Source of the DNA: Ipomoea triloba
Taxonomy: Eukaryota; Streptophyta; Magnoliopsida; Solanales; Convolvulaceae
Direction: 5' to 3'
Assembly (NCBI RefSeq): GCF_003576645.1
Contig: NC_044923.1
Coordinates: forward strand, 4,821,383 to 4,885,382
Length of the DNA: 64,000 nt
Below are positions 11,201-22,974 of the stretch, piece by piece. The notes under the pieces were generated by a model that had not been told where the DNA came from, did not search any database, and was given only the letters and a program-made list of their open reading frames with translations. How positions within the stretch are numbered: position 1 is the first letter of the stretch; the number at the start of each line of letters is the position of its first letter. The position numbers and the translations under genes are program-made.

Positions 11201-12861
11201 TATTTGTCTGGGTTTCTTCATCGATCACATCGAGCCTCACAAATTTAATTGGGCTTGAACCAACGGGCCACATTTGACATTTTACTATAACATATTTAAA
11301 TTTGAATTGCATTATATTTCTTCATATTCATCTTCCATGAATTAGATGTCAAAAAAGAAGGGTCCCCCATCCTGTCTCTATCAAAATTGACTGGAAAAAG
11401 AAGAGATCAAAGGCACGAGTGCATGAAACATGACTGGGCCAGTGCTCAACTCTACTCAAAATAGGATAATTATTAAGGCTAAGATCGATCGAGCTGTATA
11501 TTAAACAATAATACAATGTACTTTTGTGGAATGTGGAAAACAAGATACCAGCTAGCTAGTTATTATATATCCCAGGCCAGCAAGTCTATGCCTCAATGTC
11601 AAAGGAATCTGTTACATACGAGGTGCTTTCACAAATTTCTAGAATGCTATTCTTGAATAACCAACATATATATATAGATAAAGAAAAAATTAAAAAAGAA
11701 AAAGAAAATAAGATATCTCTTTGTTTGATTTCAAAAATATCCACAATCAAACATCTCTTCCACTATAAATAGCAAATTCTTAATATTTAGCACTTAATCT
11801 TGGGTTATTGAATCAGGATAATTCACACCAACAAATACCAGGTAAATTGAGTATATAGAACTAACTATTATAGATACATACATAATCTAATTCTAAATTA
11901 GAAATTGAACCGACTCCAAGTTATAAAGTATAACAAATAGATCGAAAATAAAATTTGCATACACGAAAGTAACTTTAAATTAATATGTTGGAGTGTGGAA
12001 ACAGTGAGCAAAATGAAGATGAAGAAGGTAAATTGTATTGACTAGAATGAAAGCTTACAAAATGCAGAGTGAGTACAGTGTGTATATATATAGGATGACG
12101 CAATGGGAGAAAGCTAACAGAATTAGGTGTATGTACATAAAAGTCCTGGGCTACCTTCTTGCTTAGCTACTGTATGTATACTGTACGTATATCCTCCACA
12201 ATATACATTTAACGATTAAATGTTTACCATTTTACCAAAAGTTATAATTAGTAATAAATGCATAATGTTTCGATGGCAGAAATGCAGGATCTAGCCCTCT
12301 GTCCATAACCAATTAAACAATAATCTATATCCAAGCAAATCCACCACTAGAATTGAATAAACTAGACAAACGAAACGCATGTAATTAACATAATACTAAT
12401 GAATTGAAACGTTATGCCATTACAAAAAGGACAATTATATAGCTCTAATTGTCTCTAAATTATTCAAGTTATTGAACAGAAAATGAACATACTCACGAAC
12501 AATTTATTTAGGATTTCCACAATGATTAACAATCCATCCAATTCAAGAACACCCCCCACCCCTCCTCCCCTTCAAAAAAAAAAAAAAAAAAACTTCTATA
12601 ATGTTGATTGACCCCATTATCAGTTGTATCCGGTACAATTATGTATACCATATATGATTGCATCGAGTACTATTGATAATAGTTTTCAATAGTCCCCGAT
12701 ATAATTATGCATATGTATACATAATTGTACCTAGTACAGATCGACATACACCAGTACAAATGAAACCTTAAAATTTTTAAAAGTAAACCCCAATTAACAA
12801 CTAATGTACAAAACCCATAAGATATAAACTAGTCAACGTCTTGAAGTATCATGTCAACATT
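11201..12861. other. Intergenic, 3' flank of the MYB gene
   Basis: AT-rich, with a TATA run near 11668 and a poly-A tract at 12575-12592. No gene, RNA or clear repeat boundary was found. Confidence 0.4.
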
Positions 12862-14175
12862 CTACCCAAATGCAGGCAATTGCACACTGTTTCCAGCTGG
12901 TTCAAGACCTTCGTAACTCGAAGCTAGAGGAGAAGGAGGGGATGGCACCAAAGACTGTATCTCATTAATCTCATTCCAATCCAAGCCTCCTGCACTGCTA
13001 CTACTGCTCCCATCTTTCCAATTATAGAATATGTTGTCACACAAGAACTCAACACCCTCCAAGTTTTGCGGATTAACGTTGTACACCATTTGATTAATCA
13101 AACAATCCTCCATAGTGTATTCACCAGCACTTGATAAAATAGAGTTGACAATGGGTAAAGTATCTGTCAGATGAGCAGGGTTCTTGAAACCCGACTCTTC
13201 TTTAGGGTATAGGACGGGTTCCGATACTAGCTCTGGATAACTAGGATTTTGATAAATATTTATATTATTCGGGGACGACGTGGGCCCACACGAGACCATT
13301 TCTGGCTGCAGGTTTGACCTTTGGTTAGCCCTAATAAGGCTGTGGCCATGGTCATTGACCTGCTTGCCAAAGAGCTTTTTCTTGAGCTTAGTGTTCCAGT
13401 AATTCTTTATGTCATTATCAGTTCTTCCAGGGAGCTGTGCTGCAATTATAGACCACCTGGTCCAAGTCCAACATTATGGTATTAAATTAAGATTAAATTG
13501 AAAGAACAGTTCTAGGTAATAAAATAATTTAATTTTAACTAATTACCTGCTCCCAATGCTTATGTAGAGGCTGCAGATTATTGTATCTTCTTCTTCTGAG
13601 AATCCTCCATGCTTGAGATTTGGACGGAGATAGTTCAGCCATCTAAGACGACAACTCTTCCCGCATCTCTTAAGCCCTAGTCAATTTCCCACAAAATAAC
13701 ACATATGATAAAATCAATAATCAGTTAACACAGTTACATGTTAGGATCAAGCATCCCTTGCTGGGACTCAAATCCGTAACCTAATTCTGATACTACTTAT
13801 TAGGATCAAACGCTTACCACTAGGCAGAAAACTACAGTTACTTTATTTTCTTATACCCGTCACATTTTTTATAGACCGGGTGCTGGACTTGTCCCTTTTA
13901 AGTCTCCGCCCAGCAATCCTCGTTGTCACTTGGTGCTGTTGGACTTAAACCGGCCTTCGCCCAACATTACAGCACTTTTAACTATCAAGAAAGAAAGAAT
14001 TGAAGAGCAAAAGAAAATGAAAAGTTAGGGTTTTGGTACCAATTTTTTGTGGCAAAGCAATCCAATTGCCACCAGTGCCATGCTGCTCAATGAATGCCTT
14101 TAACTTGGCATCTTCTTCTGCAGACCATGGCCCTTTCTTCACATTGTTTTTGTCACAGCAAGGTGATCTTCCCAT
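12862..14175 (-). CDS. R2R3-MYB transcription factor, subgroup 14 (MYB36/68/84/Blind-like)
   Basis: Three exons with GT/AG junctions: 14040-14175, 13547-13676 and 12862-13456, giving 286 residues. The start MGRSPCCDK is the universal R2R3-MYB opening. R2 (about 12-64) includes [12 protein letters not shown] then [20 protein letters not shown]3 (about 67-115) includes [28 protein letters not shown] and [10 protein letters not shown]. The introns fall at the two conserved MYB positions, after the [11 protein letters not shown] codon and after [16 protein letters not shown] plus [10 protein letters not shown] points to the subgroup-14 branch with MYB36, MYB68, MYB84/RAX3 and tomato Blind, nuclear regulators of axillary meristems or root endodermis differentiation. 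The C-terminal 170 residues are low-complexity and family-specific. The frame is intact. Which orthologue it is cannot be fixed here. Confidence 0.93.
13735..13970 (-). mobile_element. TRIM-like retroelement remnant in MYB intron 1
   Basis: On the minus strand the segment opens TGTTGGGCGAAGGCC, runs through AAGAAAATAAAGT and GTGGTAAGCGTTTGATCCTA, and is followed by TAGTATCAGAATTAG, a decayed form of the TGGTATCAGAG primer-binding site complementary to initiator tRNA-Met. The same sequence family recurs across 33-55 kb. It occupies most of the 363-bp intron and leaves the splice sites alone. Confidence 0.5.
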
Positions 14176-14529
14176 CTCTGATCTCCTTTTTTTGTTAATT
14201 TTGTTTACTCTATTTAGGCAAATTTTCGCTAGGCAGAGATTATGATAAGGGGGAGAGGAGAAGCAGCCATATGTGATTCAGAAAATTAAAAAAGACAGTT
14301 TTGCCAGAAAGATGAAGAAGATGATGATGAGTGTAATTCTGAAGGTGGAAACGAGGGCTTTCTTCTTCTTGTCCTTCTCTGTGAAGAATCATTAAATACG
14401 GAGTATATATTAAGACTTTCACATCAGTGGAAATTAAATTTATTTCTATTTATTATAATCATCTGTTGTTGAAAATTATTCACACAAATTACTGTCAGCC
14501 CATACGCATTTTTCATTATTATATCAAAT

Positions 14530-14670
14530 GACCCTACAATTTAGTATAGTTGGTAAGTGTACTATTAATTTAACTGTAAGTCGGAGATTCAGTTCTCGAG
14601 TCAAATCTGAATTAGTCTCATCGGTGATGACGATAGTGGATGTTGTATTAAAAACAAATTGTATTAGATA
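14530..14670 (+). mobile_element. tRNA-like SINE candidate upstream of the MYB gene
   Basis: It starts with TAGTATAGTTGGTAAGTG (A-box-like) and about 50 bp later has GAGATTCAGTTCTCGAG (B-box-like), followed by TCATCGGTGATGACGATAG. The arrangement is that of a tRNA-derived SINE. The 3' end and target duplication were not found. Confidence 0.4.
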
Positions 14671-14907
14671 ATATATATATAAATTTATTTTCATTAAAAA
14701 AAATTAAGCTAATCAAATATGAAATATAAGGCAAATTGCAATGAATATTCGTAATTCTATTGTTTGAGTGATGAAATTTGTAATTTAAAAAAAAAAAGAG
14801 AAAGAAATTAAGAACATATTCTAAAGTAGTCAAAAGATAAGAATAAAAAAAATTAGAGATGAATAAGTTAATCTAATACCTTAAATGCATTTATTATTTC
14901 TCGATTA

Positions 14908-15741
14908 GAGCATTCCCAATGATGGAGAAAGAGGGGGGGGGGGGGGGGGGGGGGGNGAAGAAGAGGGAAAAAGGGGGAGAATATGGTTAGAGGAGAAAAG
15001 GGGGGTAGGGAGATATTCTCCGGAGGGAGCGTGAAGCGCCCTCGTGACTCGTGTCACTCATGTGCCACAATTTAATCGCAAAGTTGTCATCCACCTTTTG
15101 CTTTATATTAAACAGCAGCGAATGAATGTGGATTGTTATAGTATTTTATTTAATTTTAATGGATGTTGATTGTTATAGTATTTTATTTAATTTTAATTTT
15201 ACTTTTATTTTTATATTTCAAATTAATTTATTTTTAAAAATTTTAATTATATTAATTGTTATATTTAGTATTTAAAATTGTGTATGTTACGAAATATTAA
15301 TTTGTTTCGTAAATGATTTCAAATACGAATTTTAATTGATGAAATTATATTTTGATTATTTATTGAAATTATATTTTATAATTCAAAGAATTTTTTTTAT
15401 TTAAATTTATTTTTATTCAAAATTGAAATTGTAATTTTAAAGTTAAATTATTAAAATAGAAAAGTAAACAAAAGAGTTCTACTACATGGGCTCCCATTTT
15501 CTATTCCATCACTTTTACTCCCTGACTAGCAAGATATGATAGGTTATCTGCATCCTGTGGGTCCCAAGGAAAGTGTCAACATCAAACTTTTGTATGAGGG
15601 AGTAAAAATAGGGATAGGGAGTATAACTTGGAAGTTTAAGTACATTTTCTGAGAAAAAATGAGATAGGAAATTATATGGTGATGCGGAAGAGTTGAATCC
15701 ATAAAAATGGAAAGATAAGGGGAGAACTATTGTGGATGCTC
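14908..15741. mobile_element. PIF/Harbinger-type non-autonomous element, 834 bp
   Basis: The ends are GAGCATTCCCAATGAT and ATTGTGGATGCTC, imperfect inverts of the GAGCATCC terminus. It is flanked by TTA on both sides (14905-14907, 15742-15744), the 3-bp duplication typical of PIF/Harbinger. The interior holds a poly-G run with an N at 14956, an AT-rich core and a tandem ATTGTTATAGTATTTTATTT (15131 and 15169). No transposase ORF. Confidence 0.8.
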
Positions 15742-16553
15742 TTATGATACTATGCAATAAAATACTATAAAAATTTATTACGATCTTTAAATATAATTGA
15801 TGTTATGCGATAACTATAAACATCATGGCCTAGTATTTGTAATCGCTAATAAATGGAAATGCAGAGTCCATTTTGTGGTTCTATAAATCTTTTGTTTGTA
15901 CGTCAATGATGAGATCTAGACGAGTGATGGTTGAGATATTGAATTGCCTTAACTATTATGCGATATTGTGTTGGATAATCATACAGTTGAGAGGAGTCTG
16001 ATGCACTTAACTTGTTGTTAACTGGAAACTGTGTAGAAATTAGTTTGCAGTGTTCCATCCCTAATCTTTTGAGTATCTCTAGCATATACTTCTGTTGTGA
16101 TAGAAGAAACGCCCCCTTATTGTGTACTGTCTCAATTCCTAAAAAGAAGCTCAGTTGTCCCATATCACGAATTTTGAAAGTGTCAACTAGTTTGCTTCTT
16201 ACACAAGCCAAGAAATTGTTGCTGCTGCTCATAATTAGTATGCCATCAACATAGACAATGACAGAAATGTGAACATTAGTAGTAGAATAAATAAATAGAG
16301 ATACATCTATCTTTGATATATTGAAACCAATTGAGAGCAAACAATCCTGGAGACATTTTGAACCATGCAAGTGGAGCCTGTTTCAAACCATAAAGAGACC
16401 GTTGCAGCTTGCAAACTTGGGTGGGAAAGTTGTTGCAATGTACCCTGGTGGTTGCTTCATGCAGAGATTCTCAGTTAGAGAACCATTGAGAAAAGCATTG
16501 TGAACATCAAGATGTCTGACAAACCAATCATTTGTTATAGCAAGAGATAAGAG

Positions 16554-17260
16554 TGATGCGATCCCACATCGGCTCCACAAGAGATTGTGGAGTGGTACTT
16601 AAGTTGGGGCCAAACCTCCACTCATGAGCTAGCTTTTGTGGTGGAGTTAGGGTCTTGGCTTGAGTACCGTATCATTGGTGCTCTCGTTGAGAGGCTGGAG
16701 TGTAGTGGGAAAGGGCTACCCGGTGCTTGCTAAGGTTCAAAGGGAACCGAGAAGAGTCCGGAGTGAAAGCTATCCAGAGTGAAGCCATCCACTCTTCCGG
16801 TGCCGGCCTAGCGGAGGGGGCGACCTGGGAACCGAGAAGAGTCCGGAGTGAAAGCTATCCAGAGTGAAGCCATCCACTCTTCCGGTGCCGGCCTAGCGGA
16901 GGGGGCGACCTGGGAACCGAGAAGAGTCCGGAGTGAAAGCTATCCAGAGTGAAGCCATCCACTCTTCCGGTGCCGGCCTAGCGGAGGGGGCGACCTAGAA
17001 AAGGGCTACCTGGTGCTTGATAAGGTCCAGAGTGAAGCCATCCAAAGGGGAAAAGGGCTACCTGGTGCCGAGAAGAGTCTGGAGTGTGAGCCGTCTAGAG
17101 TAAGCCGCCGCGGACGTCGACTTCTCAAGGGGTGGGCAATGATACGATCCCACATCGGCTCCACAAGAGATTGTGGAGTGATACTTAAGTTGGGGCCAAA
17201 CCTCCACTCATGAGCTAGCTTTTGTGGTGGAGTTAGGGTCTTGGCTTGAGTACCGTATCA
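16554..17260 (+). mobile_element. TRIM retroelement, 707 bp, with LTRs and target duplication
   Basis: Two 121-bp LTRs (16554-16674 and 17140-17260) begin TGAT and end ATCA and differ at only a few bases. The 5' LTR is followed by TTGGTGCTCTCGTTGAGAG, a PBS-like start seen in plant TRIM/Gypsy-related elements. The 3' LTR is preceded by a purine tract AAGGGGTGGG. AAGAG lies directly on both outer sides (16549-16553, 17261-17265). There is no coding sequence; the interior has a three-copy 85-bp tandem repeat. A second, inverted and decayed copy is at 48002-48618. Confidence 0.93.
16744..16998 (+). repeat. 85-bp tandem repeat, three copies, inside the TRIM
   Basis: Near-perfect 85-bp units start at 16744, 16829 and 16914, each opening GAACCGAGAAGAGTCCGGAG and ending GGAGGGGGCGACCT. 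They are GC-rich compared with the surroundings. Confidence 0.9.
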
Positions 17261-17550
17261 AAGAGAAGCCTTATAGTAGTTGCTTTGACAATTGGACTAA
17301 AAGTGTCAAAATAATCTTCCCATTCAACCTAATTGAACCATTTTGCAACAAATCTGGCTTTGTATCGTTCAATCGTACCATCAGCTCTTCTTGTGATTTG
17401 ATAAACCCATTTGCATACAATCATATTCGTATCTCTTTCATGTGGGACCAGCTTTCAAGTGTTGTTGTGCAGCATTGCATTAAATTCTTCATCCACGTTT
17501 CTCCATTCAGAACTTTTCACAGCTTGGTTGTAGCATGTGAATTCTGAGTC

Positions 17551-18319
17551 ATCAACACAAGCAATTAAGACATTAATTTGTTACCTGTGGAATCATGAGT
17601 TATGTGCCTTAAGAGTTAAGATTATTGGATGAGTGCGCTGAGGACGTTCGGGCCTAGAAGTATATATAACTTAGGGATCGAAAACAACATTTCCATTTAT
17701 AAACTTCGTTCTAAGAGAGATTATATCATTAAAATTTTAGAGTGCTACGCCATAGCTCATACTTGGCCATGGTCATGTTAACGGTTGGCCATTTCACCCA
17801 CTCGGCAATGGCAAAAATAGAAAAGAAAAAATTACAACTTTTTTTTTTTAAATAAAGTTATAGATGTTTTTTGAAACGGTTGAAAGATAAAGATTAAAAC
17901 AGCCAAAGTTACATAATTGAAAGAATAAAATTATTTTTTTATTTAAACATAATTTATAATGTTGTTTATAAATGCAAGAAAATTTTCCGTTTTGGTAGGT
18001 GACCAAATAACCTACAAATTAGAAGTGAAGAGAAGGGAATAAATGAATGTGTTGACTGTCGTCTGTAAAATTTATGTTTCAATTACATTTATTGAGAATT
18101 CAAAGGTAGTGGGTAAAGCTTTTTGAGAATGCATTGACAAAAATGAAAAAAAGTAAGCACATTGCGTGCTACTAATAATTTCTTTCTACTTACCACCTAT
18201 ACTATTATTAACGTAATTAATTAGATATTCATAATTGTATGCTTGCATGTGACTTGTCATGTCATAAGCATCATAATGTTGTATGATTCATCTGCAGATT
18301 AATTATATATGTTATAGAG
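17551..18319. other. Intergenic, no gene seen
   Basis: AT-rich DNA without recognisable features beyond poly-T (17840-17849) and weak repeat similarity. Confidence 0.35.
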
Positions 18320-19045
18320 GAACTTTCAACTTTAATCCTCGACTATTGTGATATTATCGCATTTAGTCCTATTTTTTTAATTTTATTATATTACATTCTT
18401 ATTTTGAGCAACTTTCACTTTTAGTCATCGACTATTATAGCATTACCACATTTAGTCATATTATTTTAATTTTGACATATAACAAAGGAAAAAAAAATCC
18501 TTATACATATTGTAACTCATATTTCTATGACTTACGATATAACATGCTTTGATATTTACGATATTTCTAATGTGTTCGAAATACGAGTTACGTTATGTAT
18601 AAGAATTTTTTTTTTTCAATTCTAATTTTGCCACGTTATATCCTTAAATTGACATATAACAAAAGGAAAAATCCTTATACATATCATAACTCATACAATA
18701 TTACAAACTTTGATATTTACGATATTTCTAATGTATTCGAAATATGAGTTATGATATGTGTAAGGATTTTTTTCTTTGTTATATATCAAAATTAAAAGAA
18801 TAAAACTAAATGTAGCAATGTCACAATAGTCGATCGCTAAAAGTGAAAAATTGCTCAAAGTCATAGATGTAATATGGCAAAATTAAAAGAATAGGACTAA
18901 ATGTGACAATGCCACAATAGTCAAGGACTAAAAGTATAACTTGTTTAAAGTCAGAGATGTAATATAACAAAATTAAAAGAATATAAATAAATAAATGTGA
19001 TAATGTCACAATAGTCGATGACTAAAAGTAGAATTTTTTCTTATG
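18320..19045. mobile_element. Fold-back element, ~0.7 kb
   Basis: The left side reads CGACTATTGTGATATTATCG and CATTTAGTC; the right side reads ATGTCACAATAGTCGATGAC, the inverse. In between, CCTTATACATAT, GATATTTACGATATTTCTAA and GAAATATGAGTTATGATATG occur in direct and inverted order twice (18500-18610 and 18670-18770). The whole could fold into a compound hairpin. No coding capacity. Confidence 0.65.
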
Positions 19046-19846
19046 TTAAATCATAATAAATGATAAGACGTGAGTCGAGTTTGAATATGAATTTTATGCA
19101 TAATAAATATGAATTCTGTATATTATAAAGTTAAATTTTATGTATTGAATCATGGTTTACAGTGCCCTGGTTCACGATAAAAATTGTCTTACTTGAACTA
19201 CAATCCTTGGACTATTAATTGGGGTAGCCCATTAAGACAATGGGCTTATTCGTACAATATATCCAAAGAGTAGCAGGCCCTTCAAGCCCCGTTGGGCTGT
19301 CATTGAGTCTTTTTGTGCAAAATTTATACGAAAGTTGTTTATTCAATTTTTTAGACAAAGAAATTCTCAGCTATTATTAGAATGTATGTATTGCGTGTCT
19401 GTATCAACCTTATTCTCATATAATAACTTATAAATTACACAAGAAAAATAAACTGTACTAAAAAGATTTTGTACAGACTCGACCGGGAGGGTGTTGATCT
19501 GTTGGAATTAGAACCGTTAATTAAATCAAAATATTTTTAATTAAAAAGCAATGAACTAAATTTCATTCATTCAATACCCATAAATATGTGAATAAATGGC
19601 GGGGATCTATTCTAACTTAACACTAAATTTGCACCCACCTACTTATACGGAGTATTATTGTTGGACTTAAATGAAGTGTGTTTCTTTGGTTAATTGTATT
19701 AGATGGATTTAAATAATATTTTTGGATGAAAAATGTTCATAAAATTTCAAGAGACAAATTTATTTTGATTGGCTATTTTATAATCCTCAAGCTGCTAACT
19801 AAGCAGTCAACTAAGAGGTCAACTAAGAGCAACAACATCAGTTGAT
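19046..19846. other. Intergenic, no gene seen
   Basis: AT-rich DNA; CAACTAAGAGGTCAACTAAG is a short repeat at 19800-19830. No supportable gene. Confidence 0.35.
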
Positions 19847-19970
19847 TTCTTTAATGAGTTTTTGTCAAGATTACATGACTAGAAAGGGGAGAGAGTTATA
19901 GTGAGAAAAAAATAAAACATGCTGAATGTTGGGTTTTAAAAAAAAAAAGCTTTTTTTATATGATTAGGTG

Positions 19971-20178
19971 GATGAACGTAGGATTTCCTTGATTAACTGA
20001 ATTACAGATACAAACAGTACCTATATGAGAGTTAGCATAAAACTCTCCTAGCCTATAGGTACTTGACTATTGACTAAACTACTGATTCAACTAATATAAA
20101 CATATAGTATAATGACTAAACTACTGATTCAACTAATATAAACATATAGTATAATAATATAATGTGACATGGTTAATA
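19971..20178 (-). repeat. Copia 3' LTR
   Basis: 208 bp, nearly identical to 24282-24493 except for its private ~41-bp duplication (ACTAAACTACTGATTCAACT repeated). Confidence 0.9.
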
Positions 20179-20376
20179 CACCCCCTCAAGCGCAAGGTTG
20201 AGAGGAGACAACATTGAGCTTGGCCCCTCAAGCGCAAGGTTGAGAGGAGACAACATTGAGCTTGGTGCGGAGAGTAGAAAAGCGCTGTGCAGGTAACGGT
20301 TTGGTGAAGATGTCCGCTATCTGATCTTGAGTGGAGACAAAGCTGACTGTGAATTCACCCGAAGTAAGGAAATCAC

Positions 20377-22068
20377 CTAGGTAACTTCTGCAGCGAGGTC
20401 AGCTAAACCCTTGTACTCGGCTTCTGTAGAGGAGCGAGCAACCGTGCGTTGCTTCCGAGAGACCCATGAGATCAGGTTAGAACCATAGAACACGGCATAG
20501 CCACTAGTAGATTTCCTGTCAACTGGATACCCTGCCCAGTCGGAGTTAGAATAACCATGTAGAGTAGAATGCGTAGACGGTGCAATATGAAGGCCCGTTT
20601 CCAGTGTACCTTTAACATAACGCAAAACCCTCTTAAGCAATCCCCAGTGATCTGCCGTGGGCGAGTGCATGAACTGACAAAGCCGGTTCACAGAAAAGGA
20701 CAAATCTGGCCTGGTGATAGTCAGATACTGTAAGGCGCCCACAATACATCGATACTGCGTAGGATTGTCATGGGGCTCCAATGACGGTGAGGTGGACTGG
20801 GTAACAGCCGCTGGTGTGGCTAGCGCTTTGCAGTCAGTCATGCCCGCTCGAACAAGAATGTCTTGCATATACCGCTTCTGGGAGAGCAGAAATCCACCAC
20901 CATAAGACAGAGTCTGTATCCGGGAGAGCAGAAATCCACCACCATAAGACAGAGTCTGTATCCCGAGGAAGAACCCAGGGGCACCTAAGTCCCGGATCTT
21001 AAAGGTGCTACTGAGGCGGAGAAGGAGAGAATCCCGGATCTTAAAGGTGCTACTGAGGCGGAGAAGGAGAGAACCAACCAACGCGGCGTCGTTACCCATC
21101 ATGATGATGTCATCAACATAAACAAGAAGAAAAACCCGAGAATCACCAGATGTGAAGTTAAAAAAGGAGACATCAGTTTTGGAGGACGCAAAACCGGCAG
21201 AGAGTAGGAAGTCGTGCAGTCGTTTGAACCAGGCACGAGGTGCTTGTTTTAGCCCATAAAGAAAACGCTGTAGCTGACATACGTGATCGGGATTGAGAGG
21301 ATCTTCGTACCCTGGAGGTTGCTTCATATAAACTGTTTCGGATAGATGCCCATTCAAGAAGGCATTATGAACGTCTAGTTGACGCAGAACCCAGGAATGT
21401 GAAACAACAAGCGAGAACAGAAGTCTGACTGTGGTGGGTTTCACTACCGGACTGAAGGTGTCAAAGAAATCCTCTCCAGCAACTTGGTTAAACCCTTTTG
21501 CAACTAGTCGAGCTTTATACCGTTCAATAGTGCCATCTGCTTTGCGTTTGGTGCGGAAAACCCATTTACAGCCGACAATATTCATAAGCGGAGTTGCTGG
21601 TATTAATTTCCATGTGTTATTATGCAGTAAGGCATTGAACTCTTGATCCATTGCATCCCTCCAGTGAGAATGTTTTACGGCCTGAGTATAGCAAGTTGGG
21701 TCTGTGGTGGTATGTAAAGCATAAAATTGCTCCCCTGTACCCTTGGTCTTTTTGCGCGTGCGCATAGCATGAACACCTGCTGTAGCCTGTTTAGTTTTAC
21801 CTTGAGCAGTAGGTGTTTGCGTCTCGGAAGTGGATGACGAACGTGAGTCAGTCTGTGTTCGAGATGAGTCACTCGGGGGAACAAAGGGATCCGAGACGGT
21901 AGGATCTGACTTCAATGGAGAGGTAGTCGTACAGACAGGAGCAGTTGCCCAGGGTAAATCTGTAGAAGATGAAGAGACAATCTCCTGCAAGGGTTCCTGA
22001 AACGGAAAAACGTTTTCATCAAAACGAACATGGCGACAGGTGTAGATTCTACCAGTGTTAAGGTCCAT
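20377..22068 (-). pseudogene. Copia pol: RT and RNase H part
   Basis: One long frame of 563 codons. It covers WRDAMDQEFNALLHNNTW, CKWVFRTKRKADGTIERYKA, LDVHNAFLNG, YGLKQAPRAWF, the catalytic LVYVDDIIMM, and the RNase H end SSTEAEYKGLADLAAE. Two in-frame tandem duplications interrupt it (STFKIRD doubled near 21000-21060; IQTLSYGGGFLLS doubled near 20880-20960). After AAEVT the frame stops and GEFTVSFVSTQDQIADIF resumes in another frame, so the middle of the RNase H domain has been deleted. Confidence 0.88.
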
Positions 22069-22974
22069 GCAGCGGTATCCCCTATAAGTGACTGGGTAAC
22101 CTAAGAAGACACAAGGGGCAGAGCGGTACTCAATTTTGTGACGATTATAGGGTCGAAGATATGGGTAGCAACGACAGCCGAAGACACGAAAAAATGTGTA
22201 CAGCGGATGAGTGTTGTATATTTGGAAATGAGGAGTTTGGAACTGTATGGCGGAGGAGGGTAAGCAGTTAATCAGAAACGTGGCTGACTCAAAGGCATAA
22301 TCCCAGTATTTTAGAGGTGTTGAACTTTGGGCGAGTAAAGAAAGCCCTGTTTCGACTATGTGCCGGTTAGGGCGTTTTACCCTGCCATTTTGTTCGTGGG
22401 TATAAGCGCATGACTGACGGTGCGAGATACCTAATGACTCAAAAATGTTATGTAGGTGACAGTATTCCCCTCACAAATCAGACTGTATGGCTTTGATAGA
22501 ACGCGAAAATCGACGTTCTACCATTGTCCGAAACAAAGTAAAAATTTTATAAATTTCATATTTTACACGCAGTGGATAAAACCAGGTATACCTGGTATAG
22601 TCATCTACGAAAAGTACAAAATAGCGGTAGCCAGAATGTGAAATAACAGGTGACGGACCCCATATATCCGTGAATATTAAATCTAATACAGAAGTACTGT
22701 TATTTGAAACCCTATCTAATGGGAATCGTGACGATTTTCCGAGTTGACAGGCCGAGCAGACTTCTAAGGCGTGATCTTTAGGAGAAGTGACTGGACAGTG
22801 TTTAAGAATACGGTGCAGGACTTGACTGTGCGGGTGACCCAACTGCTGATACCAAATCTTTGACGACGCTCGGGCGAAAAGGAAGGCTTTATGATTGTGA
22901 GGAAGTAACAACCGATACAAACCGCCCGATGTGACACCTTTAAGAAGCACTGCTTGAGTGGTGCAATCCTTCAC
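22069..22974 (-). pseudogene. Copia pol: integrase part
   Basis: Frame 22471-22974 gives the GAG-pre-integrase and integrase start: WYQQLGHPHSQVLHRILKHC, CSACQLGKSSRFPL (zinc HHCC), FTDIWGPSP and FVDDYTRYTW. A TGA at about 22470 replaces a Gly codon after IQSDL. The integrase core then continues to 22069 (GISHRQSC, EQNGRVKRPNRHIVE, KYWDYAFESATFLIN, VFGCRCYPYL). Confidence 0.85.

Larger units (their letters stand above)
15903..17550 (-). pseudogene. Copia reverse-transcriptase fragment, broken and split by a TRIM
   Basis: Minus-strand frames give Ty1/Copia RT: VCKWVYQITRRADGTIERYK and FDTFSPIVKATTIRLL (17265-17550), RHLDVHNAFLNGSLTEN and MKQPPGY (16383-16553), then VIVYVDGILIM, KLVDTFKIRDMGQLSFFLGI and YMLEILKRLGM (15903-16370). 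The catalytic YVDD has become YVDG, frames change at about 16375, and stops occur in the 17.3-17.5 kb part. A 707-bp TRIM sits inside it. No LTRs were found around it, so it is a relic. Confidence 0.88.
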
